Positions 8,426 to 17,910 of a stretch of DNA of 64,000 nucleotides are shown one piece after another. A model generated the notes under the pieces. It worked only from the letters and a program-made list of their open reading frames with translations. It was not told the origin of the DNA and searched no databases. The stretch comes from Paenibacillus gorillae (GTDB taxonomy: Bacteria; Bacillota; Bacilli; Paenibacillales; Paenibacillaceae): positions 1-64,000 of the forward strand of contig NZ_CBVJ010000030.1 of assembly GCF_000513275.1 (NCBI RefSeq). The letters run 5' to 3'. The translations under genes were made by a program, and so were the position numbers. How positions within the stretch are numbered: position 1 is the first letter of the stretch; each line of letters opens with the position of its first letter.

Positions 8426-8932
8426 ATGGCATCCAGGAAATCTTCTAAAAAAAGAGAGCCTGAGGGAAGAGTTCATGCAGTCAAAAAAGCTAAACGATGG
8501 GTTGGGCAGCCCGTTTGTGTGTTATTAAATAATGGTGATTGTTATGTCGGAACGGTTCAAGCCATTCATGAACATAAGCTGATCCTTTCTGATACCAGAA
8601 ACTGTGGTAAAGTGAATCCTTCTAATCGTTCCAAGACACCAGAAGTCCAAGTGTCGGGACTACTGGATTCCCTAATAGGGGGAATTGGCGCGCTCAACTC
8701 TTTTGGTTCAATGGCAACAGGCTTATTTAAGCCAATGTTTTCGAGTCCGTCAGTTTTGTCTGGAGCGGGCAGTCTAGCCAATCAAAAGGATGTGAAAGGC
8801 CAGTCAGGACCGATAGGTGGAGGGCAGCAGAGCGGATTATTCGGATCTTTTACACAAATGCTGCCGAATATCCAAGTCGGTCTTAAAATGGTCAAGTCGA
8901 TTATGCCTTTAATGGGTATGTTCAAAATCTGA
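8426..8932 (+). CDS. Paralogue of the preceding Sm-like-motif protein
   Basis: A 168-residue protein whose residues 24-56 (WVGQPVCVLLNNGDCY, then VGTVQAIHEHKLILSDT) align with the N-terminal motif of the gene just upstream. A very basic leader (MASRKSSKKREPEGR) precedes it. The C-terminal half is Gly/Ser/Met-rich with amphipathic segments (GLFKPMF, GLFGSFTQMLPNIQVGLKMVKSIMPLMGMF). The ATG at 8426 has AAGAGGAATC before it and lies 42 bases after the upstream stop, so the two form an operon. The terminal part resembles low-complexity spore-coat proteins, but no function can be assigned. Confidence 0.7.
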   Translation: MASRKSSKKREPEGRVHAVKKAKRWVGQPVCVLLNNGDCYVGTVQAIHEHKLILSDTRNCGKVNPSNRSKTPEVQVSGLLDSLIGGIGALNSFGSMATGLFKPMFSSPSVLSGAGSLANQKDVKGQSGPIGGGQQSGLFGSFTQMLPNIQVGLKMVKSIMPLMGMFKI

Positions 8933-8949
8933 TACTTTATTCCGTTGTA

Positions 8950-8983
8950 CAGCCTGCCGGGAATCCCCGGCGGGCTGTTTTTA
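8950..8983 (+). terminator. Rho-independent terminator
   Basis: CAGCCTGCCGGG (8950-8961) pairs with CCCGGCGGGCTG (8966-8977) over an AATC loop, followed by TTTTTAT. It ends the two-gene operon of Sm-like-motif proteins. Confidence 0.9.
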
Positions 8984-8998
8984 TGCAGAAAAGCTTGA

Positions 8999-9652
8999 CT
9001 AGAAGATTCCGAAAACCTTTTTGCAAGAATTTTTGCGGTTCAAGTTAATGACATCATCCGTGCCTACCTTATTGAGCTTATCAAATAATGCCTCCATGCC
9101 ATTTTTGAGTTTATAGTCCATTTCCTCCTGATAAATTGGAATCAATGTGAAGAAATGTACGTCTTTTTCACTGGAGATAGATAGATTGAAAAATTCTTTT
9201 TTATCTTCAACGTCTGGAAGTGAAAGCAGCATTCCTTGAAATTTCACGTCCTCGCTGTAAGGCTTCGCCGGGTGACTATTCGCAAGGGTATGTCCCATAT
9301 AAAGCCAGGTATTGTGCTCATGCGGAAATCTCGCCAATGTTTTTAGAGCACGGAATGGCCAGTAGTTTCGTTCATCTTTAAAATCTTCATCCGAGATCTT
9401 CCATGTAGGCGGCAAACAAATCATAAGTTCTGCGTAACGAAAATCCTCCGCACCCTCTGGTACCGTCATTGGCAATTCACTCATTCCATATGTAACCAGT
9501 GTATAATAGTTCCGTTTCGAAGTTGGAGCCGCTACTATAATGTCAATTGCTGTAGTATCCGAAATGATTTCCTGAAATACGCCTTCAATAGGACCAATAT
9601 ATCTTTCTACATGGGCATAAATCTTCTCATAATTCTCTGATGAACGAACCAT
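8999..9652 (-). CDS. Suppressor-of-fused (SUFU) domain protein
   Basis: A 217-residue protein matching bacterial SUFU-domain proteins: a start YEKIYAHVERYIGP, then IDIIVAAPTSKRNYYTLVTYGMS, YAELMICLPPTWK, ARFPHEHNTWLYMGHTLAN and FFTLIPIYQEEMDYKLKNG. The domain occurs in many bacteria, commonly as stand-alone genes or immunity-like proteins of contact-dependent toxin systems; its biochemical role is unknown. GAGGAG precedes the ATG on the minus strand. No toxin gene lies next to it, so it is an orphan here. Confidence 0.85.
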   Translation of the reverse strand: MVRSSENYEKIYAHVERYIGPIEGVFQEIISDTTAIDIIVAAPTSKRNYYTLVTYGMSELPMTVPEGAEDFRYAELMICLPPTWKISDEDFKDERNYWPFRALKTLARFPHEHNTWLYMGHTLANSHPAKPYSEDVKFQGMLLSLPDVEDKKEFFNLSISSEKDVHFFTLIPIYQEEMDYKLKNGMEALFDKLNKVGTDDVINLNRKNSCKKVFGIF

Positions 9653-10000
9653 ATGGTTATCTCCTCTTTCAATTAATGTGCTAAAATAATAATTTTCGAC
9701 ATTTTCCTTTATTATCCTTCTTTTGTTGGTGATATTATCAATGTCAATGTATTTTGGAGATACCTATAAGTAATATTTCTTAAATAGTTTCATAGAGTAG
9801 ATTCTCTAACGAAATACCTTCAACATTAGGCTTTTGAAATAACAGAGGATAAGCGTTATTATAATGTCGCTACAGCAGAAGAGCACTGCAATTCAACAGG
9901 TCATTTTACATATTCTTAGTGTATAAGTTATATTTAATTTTACATAGCACGTGTTTACGAATTATTGAAAACAGGCATATAGCCATTAAGGAATATACAA
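9653..10000. other. Intergenic region between divergent genes
   Basis: About 350 AT-rich bases between the SUFU gene (minus) and the TVP38-like gene (plus). They must hold the promoters of both. I see no convincing coding frame, RNA structure or repeat. Confidence 0.4.
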
Positions 10001-10630
10001 ATGAAGTACTTTAAGTGGTATGTTTTTTCTTTTTATTTGATATTAATCTTTTTCATAATTAATGATCAAGAAGCAATTTTACACTGGATACGTGCTGACG
10101 AAAATGGACAGTTTTGGGTCATTTTTATATGTGCTATAGCACTTGCCACTATACCTTTCATTCCATTCGGGATCGTTGGGGCGATAATAGGTGCAAAATA
10201 CGGCTTTTTTCTTGGCGGGGCAGTGAATTTAGCAGCATCCTCAATCGCAGCCGTACTCACTTATCTCCTATTTAATTCTCTATTTCGAAAACAGGGGCTA
10301 GCTTATAGCGTAAAGTCCGGCCGGATACAATTCATTGAGAGATCGATACGCAATAACACGTTTTGGTCTGTGTTTATTGGAAGGTTGATTCCCGTCATGC
10401 CAGCCTTTTTGATCAACTGTTACGCCGGTACATTTAAACTGGCGTTTAAGCCATTCCTGGCTGCGACTGTTCTAGGGAAAATACCGGCAATGCTAGTATT
10501 TGCATACATCGGGGATAATGCTATAACAGGTGCTAAACAATGGTTATTAGTACTTTCGATTTATGGTTTGTTTATACTTATTATTTTTAGGATTTATAAA
10601 TTGTATATGAGCGTGCATCCGAAAAATTAA
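10001..10630 (+). CDS. TVP38/TMEM64-family (VTT/DedA-like) membrane protein
   Basis: A 209-residue polytopic membrane protein. The core IPFIPFGIVGAIIGAKYGF, then GAVNLAASSIAAVLTYLLF and FIGRLIPVMPAFLINCYAG, is the VTT/SNARE-associated signature with two re-entrant segments, found in DedA and TVP38 proteins that act in phospholipid scrambling or membrane homeostasis. Four to five further helices surround it. The ATG at 10001 has only a weak AAGGAATA site. It stands alone, and its role here is inferred from the family only. Confidence 0.85.
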   Translation: MKYFKWYVFSFYLILIFFIINDQEAILHWIRADENGQFWVIFICAIALATIPFIPFGIVGAIIGAKYGFFLGGAVNLAASSIAAVLTYLLFNSLFRKQGLAYSVKSGRIQFIERSIRNNTFWSVFIGRLIPVMPAFLINCYAGTFKLAFKPFLAATVLGKIPAMLVFAYIGDNAITGAKQWLLVLSIYGLFILIIFRIYKLYMSVHPKN

Positions 10631-10916
10631 ATAAATTACTTGAAGACATGCACGTAAATAAGGAATGAAGTGAAAGAACTAATAGTATCTAAATAATTCT
10701 TAATATAGTTGAGGACGTAACTCAAGTGAAGGCAAGCGAGCGTCCCTTTATATTATATAATTTAGAAAATAAAAAAGGGAATATATTGTATAATTATAGA
10801 GGGATTGGCTTATACAATTCAATCCAAAATGTGCAAAGATAATTCGTATGATAATGGTGCGCTTAACGTTCTAGAACTGTATAAGTACAGAACTGAACTA
10901 TCACGGGAGGCAAAAC

Positions 10917-11720
10917 ATGAGTAGAGAAAGAGAAATAAAAGAATTCGAAGCACGTTTTAGTGATGAAATCATTGAGGTTGCAGTAGTTACAGGGGCAAAT
11001 GGGGTTGGAGCTGGCAAGGGCGGAGGAGCTGTGATGTGGCATGCTTCGATCGATCTGATTGCTTGGAAAAACTTATCGAGTGACGAGCCCGCGAGTTATG
11101 AAAAACTCCAGTTGAGTTGGATAGTGGAAGATGGAGGTTTGGAACAATTCAGAAAGATTCTTGATAAAGATCGAATCTCAAAATTAGAAGTCCGGAGAGG
11201 AAAAGATTCTCTGATGCTGGTCAAGGTTTTGGAAGCCCATTATGCAGATCAGGAGTTAGACGGTTTTTTAAAGGAATCTCTCAAACCTGTGTTTTATCAC
11301 GATGAAGTATTGGGTGAGTTTTCTTATGAAAGAGATTTAGATTGGTTTAAAAAGGATGTTTTGTGGGGCGGGCAAAACGGGAGTTTATATATTCATAAAG
11401 ATTCCGATAAAAATATAAGTTCTGCTCTGAAAACAGCATGTGTACTCATTAAAGATGAGGAGACATGGAGTGAAAAGGTAAAAGAATATGCAGCAGATGA
11501 AATGCTAGACTTAGCAAACGAGTGGCTTGAAGATGATGGCGAGGCTGAAATAGATACAATTACAAAAGAAATGTTTGTGAAACGGATGGAATTTAGTTCG
11601 ATCAGTGTTTATGCAGACGGCAGTTTTGAAATGTTTTTTGATGATGGAGATATGTTCTGGGGTCATTCGATCATCGTTGCCGGGAATATAAATGGACAGA
11701 TGGAATCTGCACATATTTAA
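10917..11720 (+). CDS. DUF2262-domain protein
   Basis: A 267-residue soluble acidic protein. The C-terminal 130 residues (LGEFSYERDLDWFKKDVLW, then ISVYADGSFEMFFDDGDMFWGHSI) match the DUF2262 pattern of unknown function, which is often linked with polymorphic toxin systems. The N-terminal half (IIEVAVVTGANGVGAGKGGGAVMW) has a Gly-rich turn that is not a proper Walker A. GGGAGG precedes the ATG. It is a single gene closed by the terminator at 11745. Confidence 0.75.
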   Translation: MSREREIKEFEARFSDEIIEVAVVTGANGVGAGKGGGAVMWHASIDLIAWKNLSSDEPASYEKLQLSWIVEDGGLEQFRKILDKDRISKLEVRRGKDSLMLVKVLEAHYADQELDGFLKESLKPVFYHDEVLGEFSYERDLDWFKKDVLWGGQNGSLYIHKDSDKNISSALKTACVLIKDEETWSEKVKEYAADEMLDLANEWLEDDGEAEIDTITKEMFVKRMEFSSISVYADGSFEMFFDDGDMFWGHSIIVAGNINGQMESAHI

Positions 11721-11744
11721 TGAATAGCATCGAACCAATAATGG

Positions 11745-11777
11745 GCAGCCGACATATTTAGTTCGGCTGCTTTTTTT
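11745..11777 (+). terminator. Rho-independent terminator
   Basis: GCAGCCGA (11745-11752) pairs with TCGGCTGC (11763-11770) and is followed by a run of seven T. It ends the DUF2262 gene. Confidence 0.85.
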
Positions 11778-11933
11778 ATAGAAGTTAATAAACATGATGT
11801 GGTTGTAGTGTATGTTTAGGCAATAAGTTTGGAAGTCCAACTAGCTCCTTTTTACAGGCTTATGCATATAATGTGATTAAATTTTTAGTGATTACATGAA
11901 TAGTTATAATCGCAATTAAAGGAGGCGGCTGTC

Positions 11934-12947
11934 TTGTCAACTCACCGCCGATTTAAAAGTAGCGGTAAAAAAAAATTATGCGAGTATAAGAAGAGACGGT
12001 TTCGAAAGTGTAAAGCGACTAGAAAAAAACATAAATGCCCCACGCCAATCATTAAAATGATTGGTCCAACCGGTCCAACCGGTCCAACCGGACCAACTGG
12101 CCCTGCCGGTCCTCAAGGAACCACAGGCACTACAGGGCTGATCGGCCTGCAAGGCGAACAAGGACCCCAAGGAGCCCAAGGAATTGTTGGTCCTATGGGC
12201 CAGAATGGTTTAACAGGAGCAACGGGAACAACGGGCGTGACCGGAATAACAGGTGTGACTGGGGCAACAGGGGCTACTGGAGCAGGAGCAGCTGGAGTAA
12301 CAGGTGCAACGGGATCTACAGGAACAACTGGGGTAACGGGAGTAACTGGCGTTACAGGTGCAACTGGGGTTACAGGAGTAACTGGAGCTACAGGAGCAAC
12401 GGGCGTTACAGGAATAACGGGGGTAACTGGAGCTACAGGGGTGGCTCCGACTACTTCAACAAAAGTTATTTTGTTTGGAGGTACAAGTGAGGGTTTTCAA
12501 AAAGTTGCGTCATCCCCTGGAGCGGTTTCTAACATACTTCCATATGTAGTTGCAGGAACAACCGGAACCATAGTGGGCATATCTGGATCATTTAGCATCA
12601 ATAATCTTCAACCTGGCGTTTATCTGTACGAGATTTGCAAAAATGTAACCAATAATGCTGTGTCACCATTGCCTGCAAATATTATTTCGACAATTACGAT
12701 CGTACTCACGGCTGCAATTACTGGAACCGTTATTTTTTCCAGCCGGCCGTCAGATGGCGAGGGGGTTCCCACTGCCAACGTACTCGTATCCAACGGCGCG
12801 CCGTACGTGCTTGCTCCCGCAACAATTTCTTGGACTAGTACAATCATTGGTAATCCCATTACACGGGATAATGCGCTGAGTCTGTTCATAAACCCTAACA
12901 TTACCCAAAGCGCTTCATATGCTGTTTTTATCAATACAGCAATCTAA
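11934..12947 (+). CDS. Collagen-like (Gly-X-Y) exosporium-type protein
   Basis: A 337-residue protein in three parts. Residues 1-43 are very basic ([19 protein letters not shown]) and contain three Cys. Residues 44 to about 168 are uninterrupted Gly-X-Y triplets, first GPT/GPA/GPQ, then mostly GVT/GAT/GTT. Residues 169-337 are a beta-rich globular domain ([21 protein letters not shown]) like the BclA-type C-terminal trimer domain. Such proteins form filaments on spore surfaces. The TTG start has AAAGGAGGCGG at ideal spacing. The basic, Cys-containing leader differs from a normal secretion signal, consistent with assembly from the mother cell. Confidence 0.85.
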   Translation: MSTHRRFKSSGKKKLCEYKKRRFRKCKATRKKHKCPTPIIKMIGPTGPTGPTGPTGPAGPQGTTGTTGLIGLQGEQGPQGAQGIVGPMGQNGLTGATGTTGVTGITGVTGATGATGAGAAGVTGATGSTGTTGVTGVTGVTGATGVTGVTGATGATGVTGITGVTGATGVAPTTSTKVILFGGTSEGFQKVASSPGAVSNILPYVVAGTTGTIVGISGSFSINNLQPGVYLYEICKNVTNNAVSPLPANIISTITIVLTAAITGTVIFSSRPSDGEGVPTANVLVSNGAPYVLAPATISWTSTIIGNPITRDNALSLFINPNITQSASYAVFINTAI

Positions 12948-13016
12948 TCAAAACAAATCAAATAGGGTCAACCAATAAAACTGGCTGACCCAATCATACA
13001 TATTCTATTAAATTTC

Positions 13017-13056
13017 AAAAAAGATGAGCCTCCGAAAATCCCGGGGCTCATCTTTT
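13017..13056. terminator. Bidirectional terminator
   Basis: GATGAGCC with CCG (13023-13034) pairs with CGGGGCTCATC (13041-13052), flanked by an A run before and TTTTC after. It lies between the converging collagen-like and SLH genes and can stop both. Confidence 0.8.
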
Positions 13057-13062
13057 CTTCAA

Positions 13063-16000
13063 TTAGTTCATCACTGCGTTCAGCCGCTGAAGCAATACAA
13101 CTGCTTCTGCTCTGGTCGTCGACGCCTGCGGGAGGAACGCGTTGCTTGCTTGGCCTTGCACGAGCTGCGCTTTAGCCGCAGCGGCGACCCAGCCTCTGGC
13201 CCAGCCTGCGATTTGTGCGTCATCCGCGAAGGTAGTATTGGTGGTTGTTGAGGACAGACCGGCTGCTTTAGCGATCATGACCGCTGCTTCCGCGCGCGAA
13301 ATGTTCACGTTTGGACGGAAGGTACGGTCTTCGTAGCCGCTCAAGATACCTGCCTGTGCAGCAGAAGCGATCGCCGAGGCAGCCCAATCCGGGATGCTGT
13401 TCGCATCATCGAACGGTAAGGATTGCGCTGCAGGCAGTTGAAGCACCTTGCTCAACATAACAGCGAACTCTGCTCGTGTGACAGCCCGGTTCGGCAAGAA
13501 CGAACCGTTCGGATAGCCGTTCACCCAACCCAGTGCCGCGCTGGCTTGGATTTCTTTTTCAGCCCAGTGGCCGGCAATATCGTTGAAGGATGGTTCCGTG
13601 CTTCCCGGATTCTCCGTCACTGACAAGACGGCAAACAGCGTAAAGTGATCGGTTTCACCGGCTATTGTTGTGCCCGCGGAATTACCGGGTAACCGCTGCC
13701 ACTTCTTGGCGGCCTCATCATAGTAGAACACAGCAGAAGTCTGTCCAGAGTCAACATTGGAGCTGCTGCGCGTCATCGTTATTGTGATAGGGGAGGCAAA
13801 CTTCCCGTCTACATCTTTCGTCAAGCGGTACGCATCGCTTAGCAGTGCTTGATCGGTACCAAGCAGCTTTTGCGCATCGCTAGTGGCATTTTGAATGGAA
13901 ATGGTTGTCTTCTGAGTCACTGCGCCTACCGGAATATGCAAGGTCATACTGCCATAGTTGAGCGTATAAGCTTGCCCGGGAACAACAACGAACTGTCCAG
14001 AAACTGGGGGCGTATAGGTACCTGAACCAGATTCCGGTGGCAAGTTCGCCACAATCGCTGTAATCTCGATGGAAGACACTTGTTCATTTCCAATGGAGTC
14101 TTTTGCGTACACGGTGTACTTGCCATTTTGCGTAATCGATATTCGATTCGAGACAGCTACAGCCGTGCCAAAAGCCGGATTCGAAAAGCTATCAATATTC
14201 AGTTCACCTGGCGCCCAGCGCAAGTCGGTAATTGAGTTTCCGGATGCTTCTGCATTGGCTGTTGCAGCAACCGTAATCTCTACATTCGTTGGCTTTCCGG
14301 CTTTCGGTGTATAATCCAGCACAATGGTTGGCGGGCCGTTTACGATGTTGCTGATAGTGATCGTCTCAACGTGATTGTTGCCTGCAGCATCTTCGGCATA
14401 AACCGTATATGTCCCGTTGCCCGGCACCTCGAATTGACCTGAGTCTACAACCGTTCCTCCGCTTGCAAAATAGGAGGCCGTCTGCGAGCCGGCAGCCCAC
14501 TTCAATGAACGAATCGCACTGCCCGTTCCGTCAGCTGTGACTTGGACGATCAGCGCTCCGTTTGTAGGTGCCGTAGTCGATGGCGTCAAGACGATAGAAG
14601 GGAGGACGCCGTCAATCAGTACGCCGCTCAGCGAAGGTACGCCAGCAAGTGCCAACGGCACGCTATCTCCGATCGATGTGATTGCAGCTGGTGCTGCAGC
14701 TGTAAGGGAGCTGCCGAGGGCAATCCCATCCGAATCAAGGTCGCCGGCTTTCACCGTGTAGGTGAATGTCAACTGGGGCAACTGACCCGCCGGTTGCCCA
14801 GTATAGGCAGCGTTAGTATTTGAGCTGTTCAAGTGAATCGGAAGCAGTGGCATTCCCGTAACATCGACCGGATGATTGAACGTTACTGTAAAGTTCAGGT
14901 CCTGACCGATTCCGTAAGTTCCATTCGGCGGGACTTGCACGGATTGAATTTGCGGTGTCGGTACTGTGAGCTTCAAGCTATACAAGCCCTGCGATAGACC
15001 GTCCTGTGAAGTGACAAGCACATTGATCGTATTGTCCCCCAAATGAAGATTCAAGCTTGAGGATGATCCGCCATTTAGTGTCACTGTTGAGCCCGCGACG
15101 GCCGGTGTCGCAGTGATGACAGCTGTTGTCACCGGTGTATTTAAGGTTGCTGTGTAGAGGCCTGTATGCGCATCGAAACTCCCGAGCGAATGCGATGCCC
15201 CTGGCGTACTTAATGTCAAACCGGATAAAGTAACTTTAGCAAAGCTCGCCTTCGGCATCGGATAACCAGTACCCTCAATCATATCCCAGCTCTGGCCGCT
15301 GCCGACCGACCAATTGTCGGACGTGTAGGTTGACTTTTTCATCAGGTCGCTGGTTGTCTTTCCTGTGGCGCCGCCGCTAGACGTTGATTGCTGGCTGGTC
15401 TCCGTATCCCAGAAGGAGTGCATGATTGATCCAGCGTTCACATCGGCGACGAGACCTCCAGTGATTCCAGAAGCAGGGGCGGATACATAAGCTGTCGATA
15501 AAGCATAATTGATCTGCGAAGCTCCGTTTAGCTCACCGACCAGACCAGCCACACTGTCGTTTCCGTAAACGGCACCATGCACGGTTGCGTAGTTAACGGT
15601 CGTATTGATCGATGTACCGATCAGTCCGCCAACAGAATTGTTGCCGGTCACGTGTACATTCGTTATGGCCAAATCGGTAATTTGTGCACCATCTGTTCTC
15701 CCGAAAAGCCCGACTTCATCCGTCAACGGACGATTCACTTTTAGATTCGCAATCGTATGCTGATTGCCGTGAAAAATACCCGTGAACGGTACGGAGCTGC
15801 TTCCGATAGGCAGCCAGCCGTCGCCATCAGCATAACCGGATAGATCCAGATCAGCTTCCAGCTCGTAGATATGATTCATGCCGTAACCTGCAGTCCCATG
15901 ACTGAGATCAGCAAGCTGGGCAGCAGTCGAAATGCGATGTGGAAATTGTGCCGTGCCCGCATCTCGGGTGACGTGCAGCTTATATTCGGCAGTTAATCCA

Positions 16001-17121
16001 GCAGCCGAAGTTACTTTAATCGTGATGGTGTTGGCTCCCGGATTCAGTGCAACCGTCTCCAAACTGCTGCTATTGTTAATGGAAACGGTAGACGTGCCTA
16101 GCTTGGCGGTCCCTGCAATATTAAGGTGGTCGATTTGGCTCACCACTTGTGCATGATAGATGCCATAATTGCTGGAGAAGACACGGTCTATGGGAATGGC
16201 TGTACTGTCGGCAGCATTAGCGACACTCAATGAATCTAAGGCAATGCTGTCGAATTGACTGAGGAGCAGTGGGGAAGTTGCCTCCTCAACGATGCCCCAA
16301 GTATTGGTGAAATCCCATCCCGCAAAAGTTGCCTTTCGCTTCATATCCGCTGTGGGGTGCCCTACACCGCCGCCACTTGATGTCAAGCGTCCGCTTGTTT
16401 CTGTATCCCAATGGGCATTGCTTACATTGGGAGCACCTTCCGCTTTGCCAATGAGCCCGCCCGAATTCGAGCTGGCATTGACTACGGCACTAGAGTAGAC
16501 ATTCCTGATAAATCCCTTGGTGTTACTGAAAGTCGCGTATCCTGCAATTCCTCCAAGCTCATCAGCGGCTGAAGTATCTCCAGCTATGCTTCCCGTCGTA
16601 TAGCTGTCGGCAATACTCGACAAACTGCTGTACCCGGCCATACCGCCAACCGCTTCATGTCCGGTGACTGTACCAGATACCGATGAACCCGACAATTGGG
16701 ATGAGGTAAAATCACCAACAAGTCCTCCGACGAACGTATTTCCACGAACATTTACATTCGTTAAATGCACATTCGTAATGCTGGCGCCATTGGTTTGCGC
16801 AAACAAGCCTATATTGTTGTCTCCCGGCCGATCAATTGTCAAATTGGAAATCGTGTGCCCTTGGCCGTCAAATTTACCGGTGAAAGGTGAAATGTTGTAC
16901 ACGCCAATTGGGCTCCAATTGGCATAACCCGATAGATCGATATCCTGGATCAGCCTAAAATTTTCGGAGGGATGATTCCTAATTTCATCGAGTTCCGCTG
17001 GTGTGCTCACATCAATCCACGTTTCAGCCGCAGCGGCTTCCTGCACTGCTGCAAATGAAGGCGCCAGCGTCATAATCAGCAGCAGGAACGCCGTCATGAG
17101 GGAGAAGCGCTTCTTTTTCAA
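13063..17121 (-). CDS. Large secreted GLUG/cadherin-like protein with three SLH domains
   Basis: A 1352-residue surface protein. Residues 1-33 are a signal peptide (KKKRF, then LMTAFLLLIMTLAP, AAAAE). Two blocks of GLUG-type repeats (about 85-260 and 440-590, with VGGLVG, VGGMAG, LGGIAG, VAGLVG) are each followed by a cadherin-like beta-sandwich segment (about 290-385 and 630-715). Then come SwmB/Big-like and bacterial Ig-like repeats (about 725-1080). Three SLH domains close the protein (about 1175-1352: FNDIAGHWAEKEI, FDDANSIPDWA, FADDAQIAGWA, each with a TRAE or SRAE motif). SLH domains bind pyruvylated wall polymer. A TTG start with AAGGAG before it fits. Adhesion or carbohydrate binding is the likely role; no enzyme domain is seen. 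Confidence 0.9.
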   Translation of the reverse strand: MKKKRFSLMTAFLLLIMTLAPSFAAVQEAAAAETWIDVSTPAELDEIRNHPSENFRLIQDIDLSGYANWSPIGVYNISPFTGKFDGQGHTISNLTIDRPGDNNIGLFAQTNGASITNVHLTNVNVRGNTFVGGLVGDFTSSQLSGSSVSGTVTGHEAVGGMAGYSSLSSIADSYTTGSIAGDTSAADELGGIAGYATFSNTKGFIRNVYSSAVVNASSNSGGLIGKAEGAPNVSNAHWDTETSGRLTSSGGGVGHPTADMKRKATFAGWDFTNTWGIVEEATSPLLLSQFDSIALDSLSVANAADSTAIPIDRVFSSNYGIYHAQVVSQIDHLNIAGTAKLGTSTVSINNSSSLETVALNPGANTITIKVTSAAGLTAEYKLHVTRDAGTAQFPHRISTAAQLADLSHGTAGYGMNHIYELEADLDLSGYADGDGWLPIGSSSVPFTGIFHGNQHTIANLKVNRPLTDEVGLFGRTDGAQITDLAITNVHVTGNNSVGGLIGTSINTTVNYATVHGAVYGNDSVAGLVGELNGASQINYALSTAYVSAPASGITGGLVADVNAGSIMHSFWDTETSQQSTSSGGATGKTTSDLMKKSTYTSDNWSVGSGQSWDMIEGTGYPMPKASFAKVTLSGLTLSTPGASHSLGSFDAHTGLYTATLNTPVTTAVITATPAVAGSTVTLNGGSSSSLNLHLGDNTINVLVTSQDGLSQGLYSLKLTVPTPQIQSVQVPPNGTYGIGQDLNFTVTFNHPVDVTGMPLLPIHLNSSNTNAAYTGQPAGQLPQLTFTYTVKAGDLDSDGIALGSSLTAAAPAAITSIGDSVPLALAGVPSLSGVLIDGVLPSIVLTPSTTAPTNGALIVQVTADGTGSAIRSLKWAAGSQTASYFASGGTVVDSGQFEVPGNGTYTVYAEDAAGNNHVETITISNIVNGPPTIVLDYTPKAGKPTNVEITVAATANAEASGNSITDLRWAPGELNIDSFSNPAFGTAVAVSNRISITQNGKYTVYAKDSIGNEQVSSIEITAIVANLPPESGSGTYTPPVSGQFVVVPGQAYTLNYGSMTLHIPVGAVTQKTTISIQNATSDAQKLLGTDQALLSDAYRLTKDVDGKFASPITITMTRSSSNVDSGQTSAVFYYDEAAKKWQRLPGNSAGTTIAGETDHFTLFAVLSVTENPGSTEPSFNDIAGHWAEKEIQASAALGWVNGYPNGSFLPNRAVTRAEFAVMLSKVLQLPAAQSLPFDDANSIPDWAASAIASAAQAGILSGYEDRTFRPNVNISRAEAAVMIAKAAGLSSTTTNTTFADDAQIAGWARGWVAAAAKAQLVQGQASNAFLPQASTTRAEAVVLLQRLNAVMN

Positions 17122-17362
17122 ATTTATTCACTCCTTCGTCGTATTTCAATAAAATGCAAACTTATATACATTATCCTTTTATCCTCAAAATCCTTTATTT
17201 TTTTCGACAAAAATTACCATGTTCTTATAGGCTGACCGGAGACGTTAATTAGGGAAATACAAAGCGACTGTCGGCTTTATTATATGTATAGCTAAATTTG
17301 CTTTAGTAGATATGTCTTTCGTACAATATTCATATAAATTATGGAAAGCAAGAAAGGTTGAT

Positions 17363-17884
17363 ATGAAGAATTATCAATTGCTAAGTGACTACAAGGACAT
17401 TAAAACTTATAAGGAAAGCTTTAATGAATTAGGCAAATTAGTATTTGGACTTGATTTTAAAAAATGGTATTAAAAAGGGGGGGGGACGACAATTATATAT
17501 GTTATTCCTACGTTGAAGGAGATAAGGTGATCGCAAATGCTTCTATAAACAAGATGACGGTTGTATCTAACGGTAAAGAATATAAAGCTATTCAAGTGGG
17601 TACAGTTATGACGCATCCCGACTATCGCAGCCAAGGATTATCAGGGAAATTGATGAAGCATATACTTGAGAAATATGAACAAGAATACGATCGATTACGA
17701 TGTTATTTTAAATAGAATTGTTACGTCTGATACAGAAATCATTCATTTTCATTTCACGCCAGATTACGATAATGAAAGCCTTCATATAGAATTCATAACA
17801 GAGAGTGATGATACCTTGTTTGTTCGTCCGTTATGTGAAGATAGAACAAGACATTTCTTAATTCCTCTCACATCACATGCATAA
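17363..17884 (+). pseudogene. Decayed Eis-like GNAT acetyltransferase
   Basis: Remnant of a GNAT acetyltransferase of the roughly 300-400-residue type that ends in DTLFVRPL..FLIPLTSHA. Frame 2 from the ATG at 17363 (MKNYQLLSDYKDIKTYKESF) stops at TAA 17471, where family members continue. Frame 1 carries the acetyl-CoA core (IQVGTVMTHPDYRSQGLSGKLM) after a run of nine G (17477-17485). Near 17690-17700 the middle of the protein is missing: sequence jumps from KYEQEYD to IDYDVILNRIVTSDTEIIHF in another frame, at a repeated TACGAT. So there are at least a nonsense change, a frameshift and a large internal deletion, and the gene is dead. Confidence 0.8.
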
Positions 17885-17910
17885 TTTTGCAAATAGAAAG
17901 GAAGGGTATT

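Noticed and set aside
10950-11030. Gly-rich GANGVGAGKGGGA in the DUF2262 protein as a Walker A motif
   Set aside because: Spacing and residues do not form GxxxxGK(S/T) followed by a helix, and no Walker B is present.
12060-12440. Dense short repeats resembling a repeat array
   Set aside because: They are codons for Gly-X-Y triplets of the collagen-like gene (nine-base period, in frame); there are no constant repeats with unique spacers, so not a CRISPR array.
12965-12991. GGGTCA..TGACCC hairpin after the collagen-like gene
   Set aside because: No T run follows; the hairpin at 13023 with A and T tracts is the better terminator.
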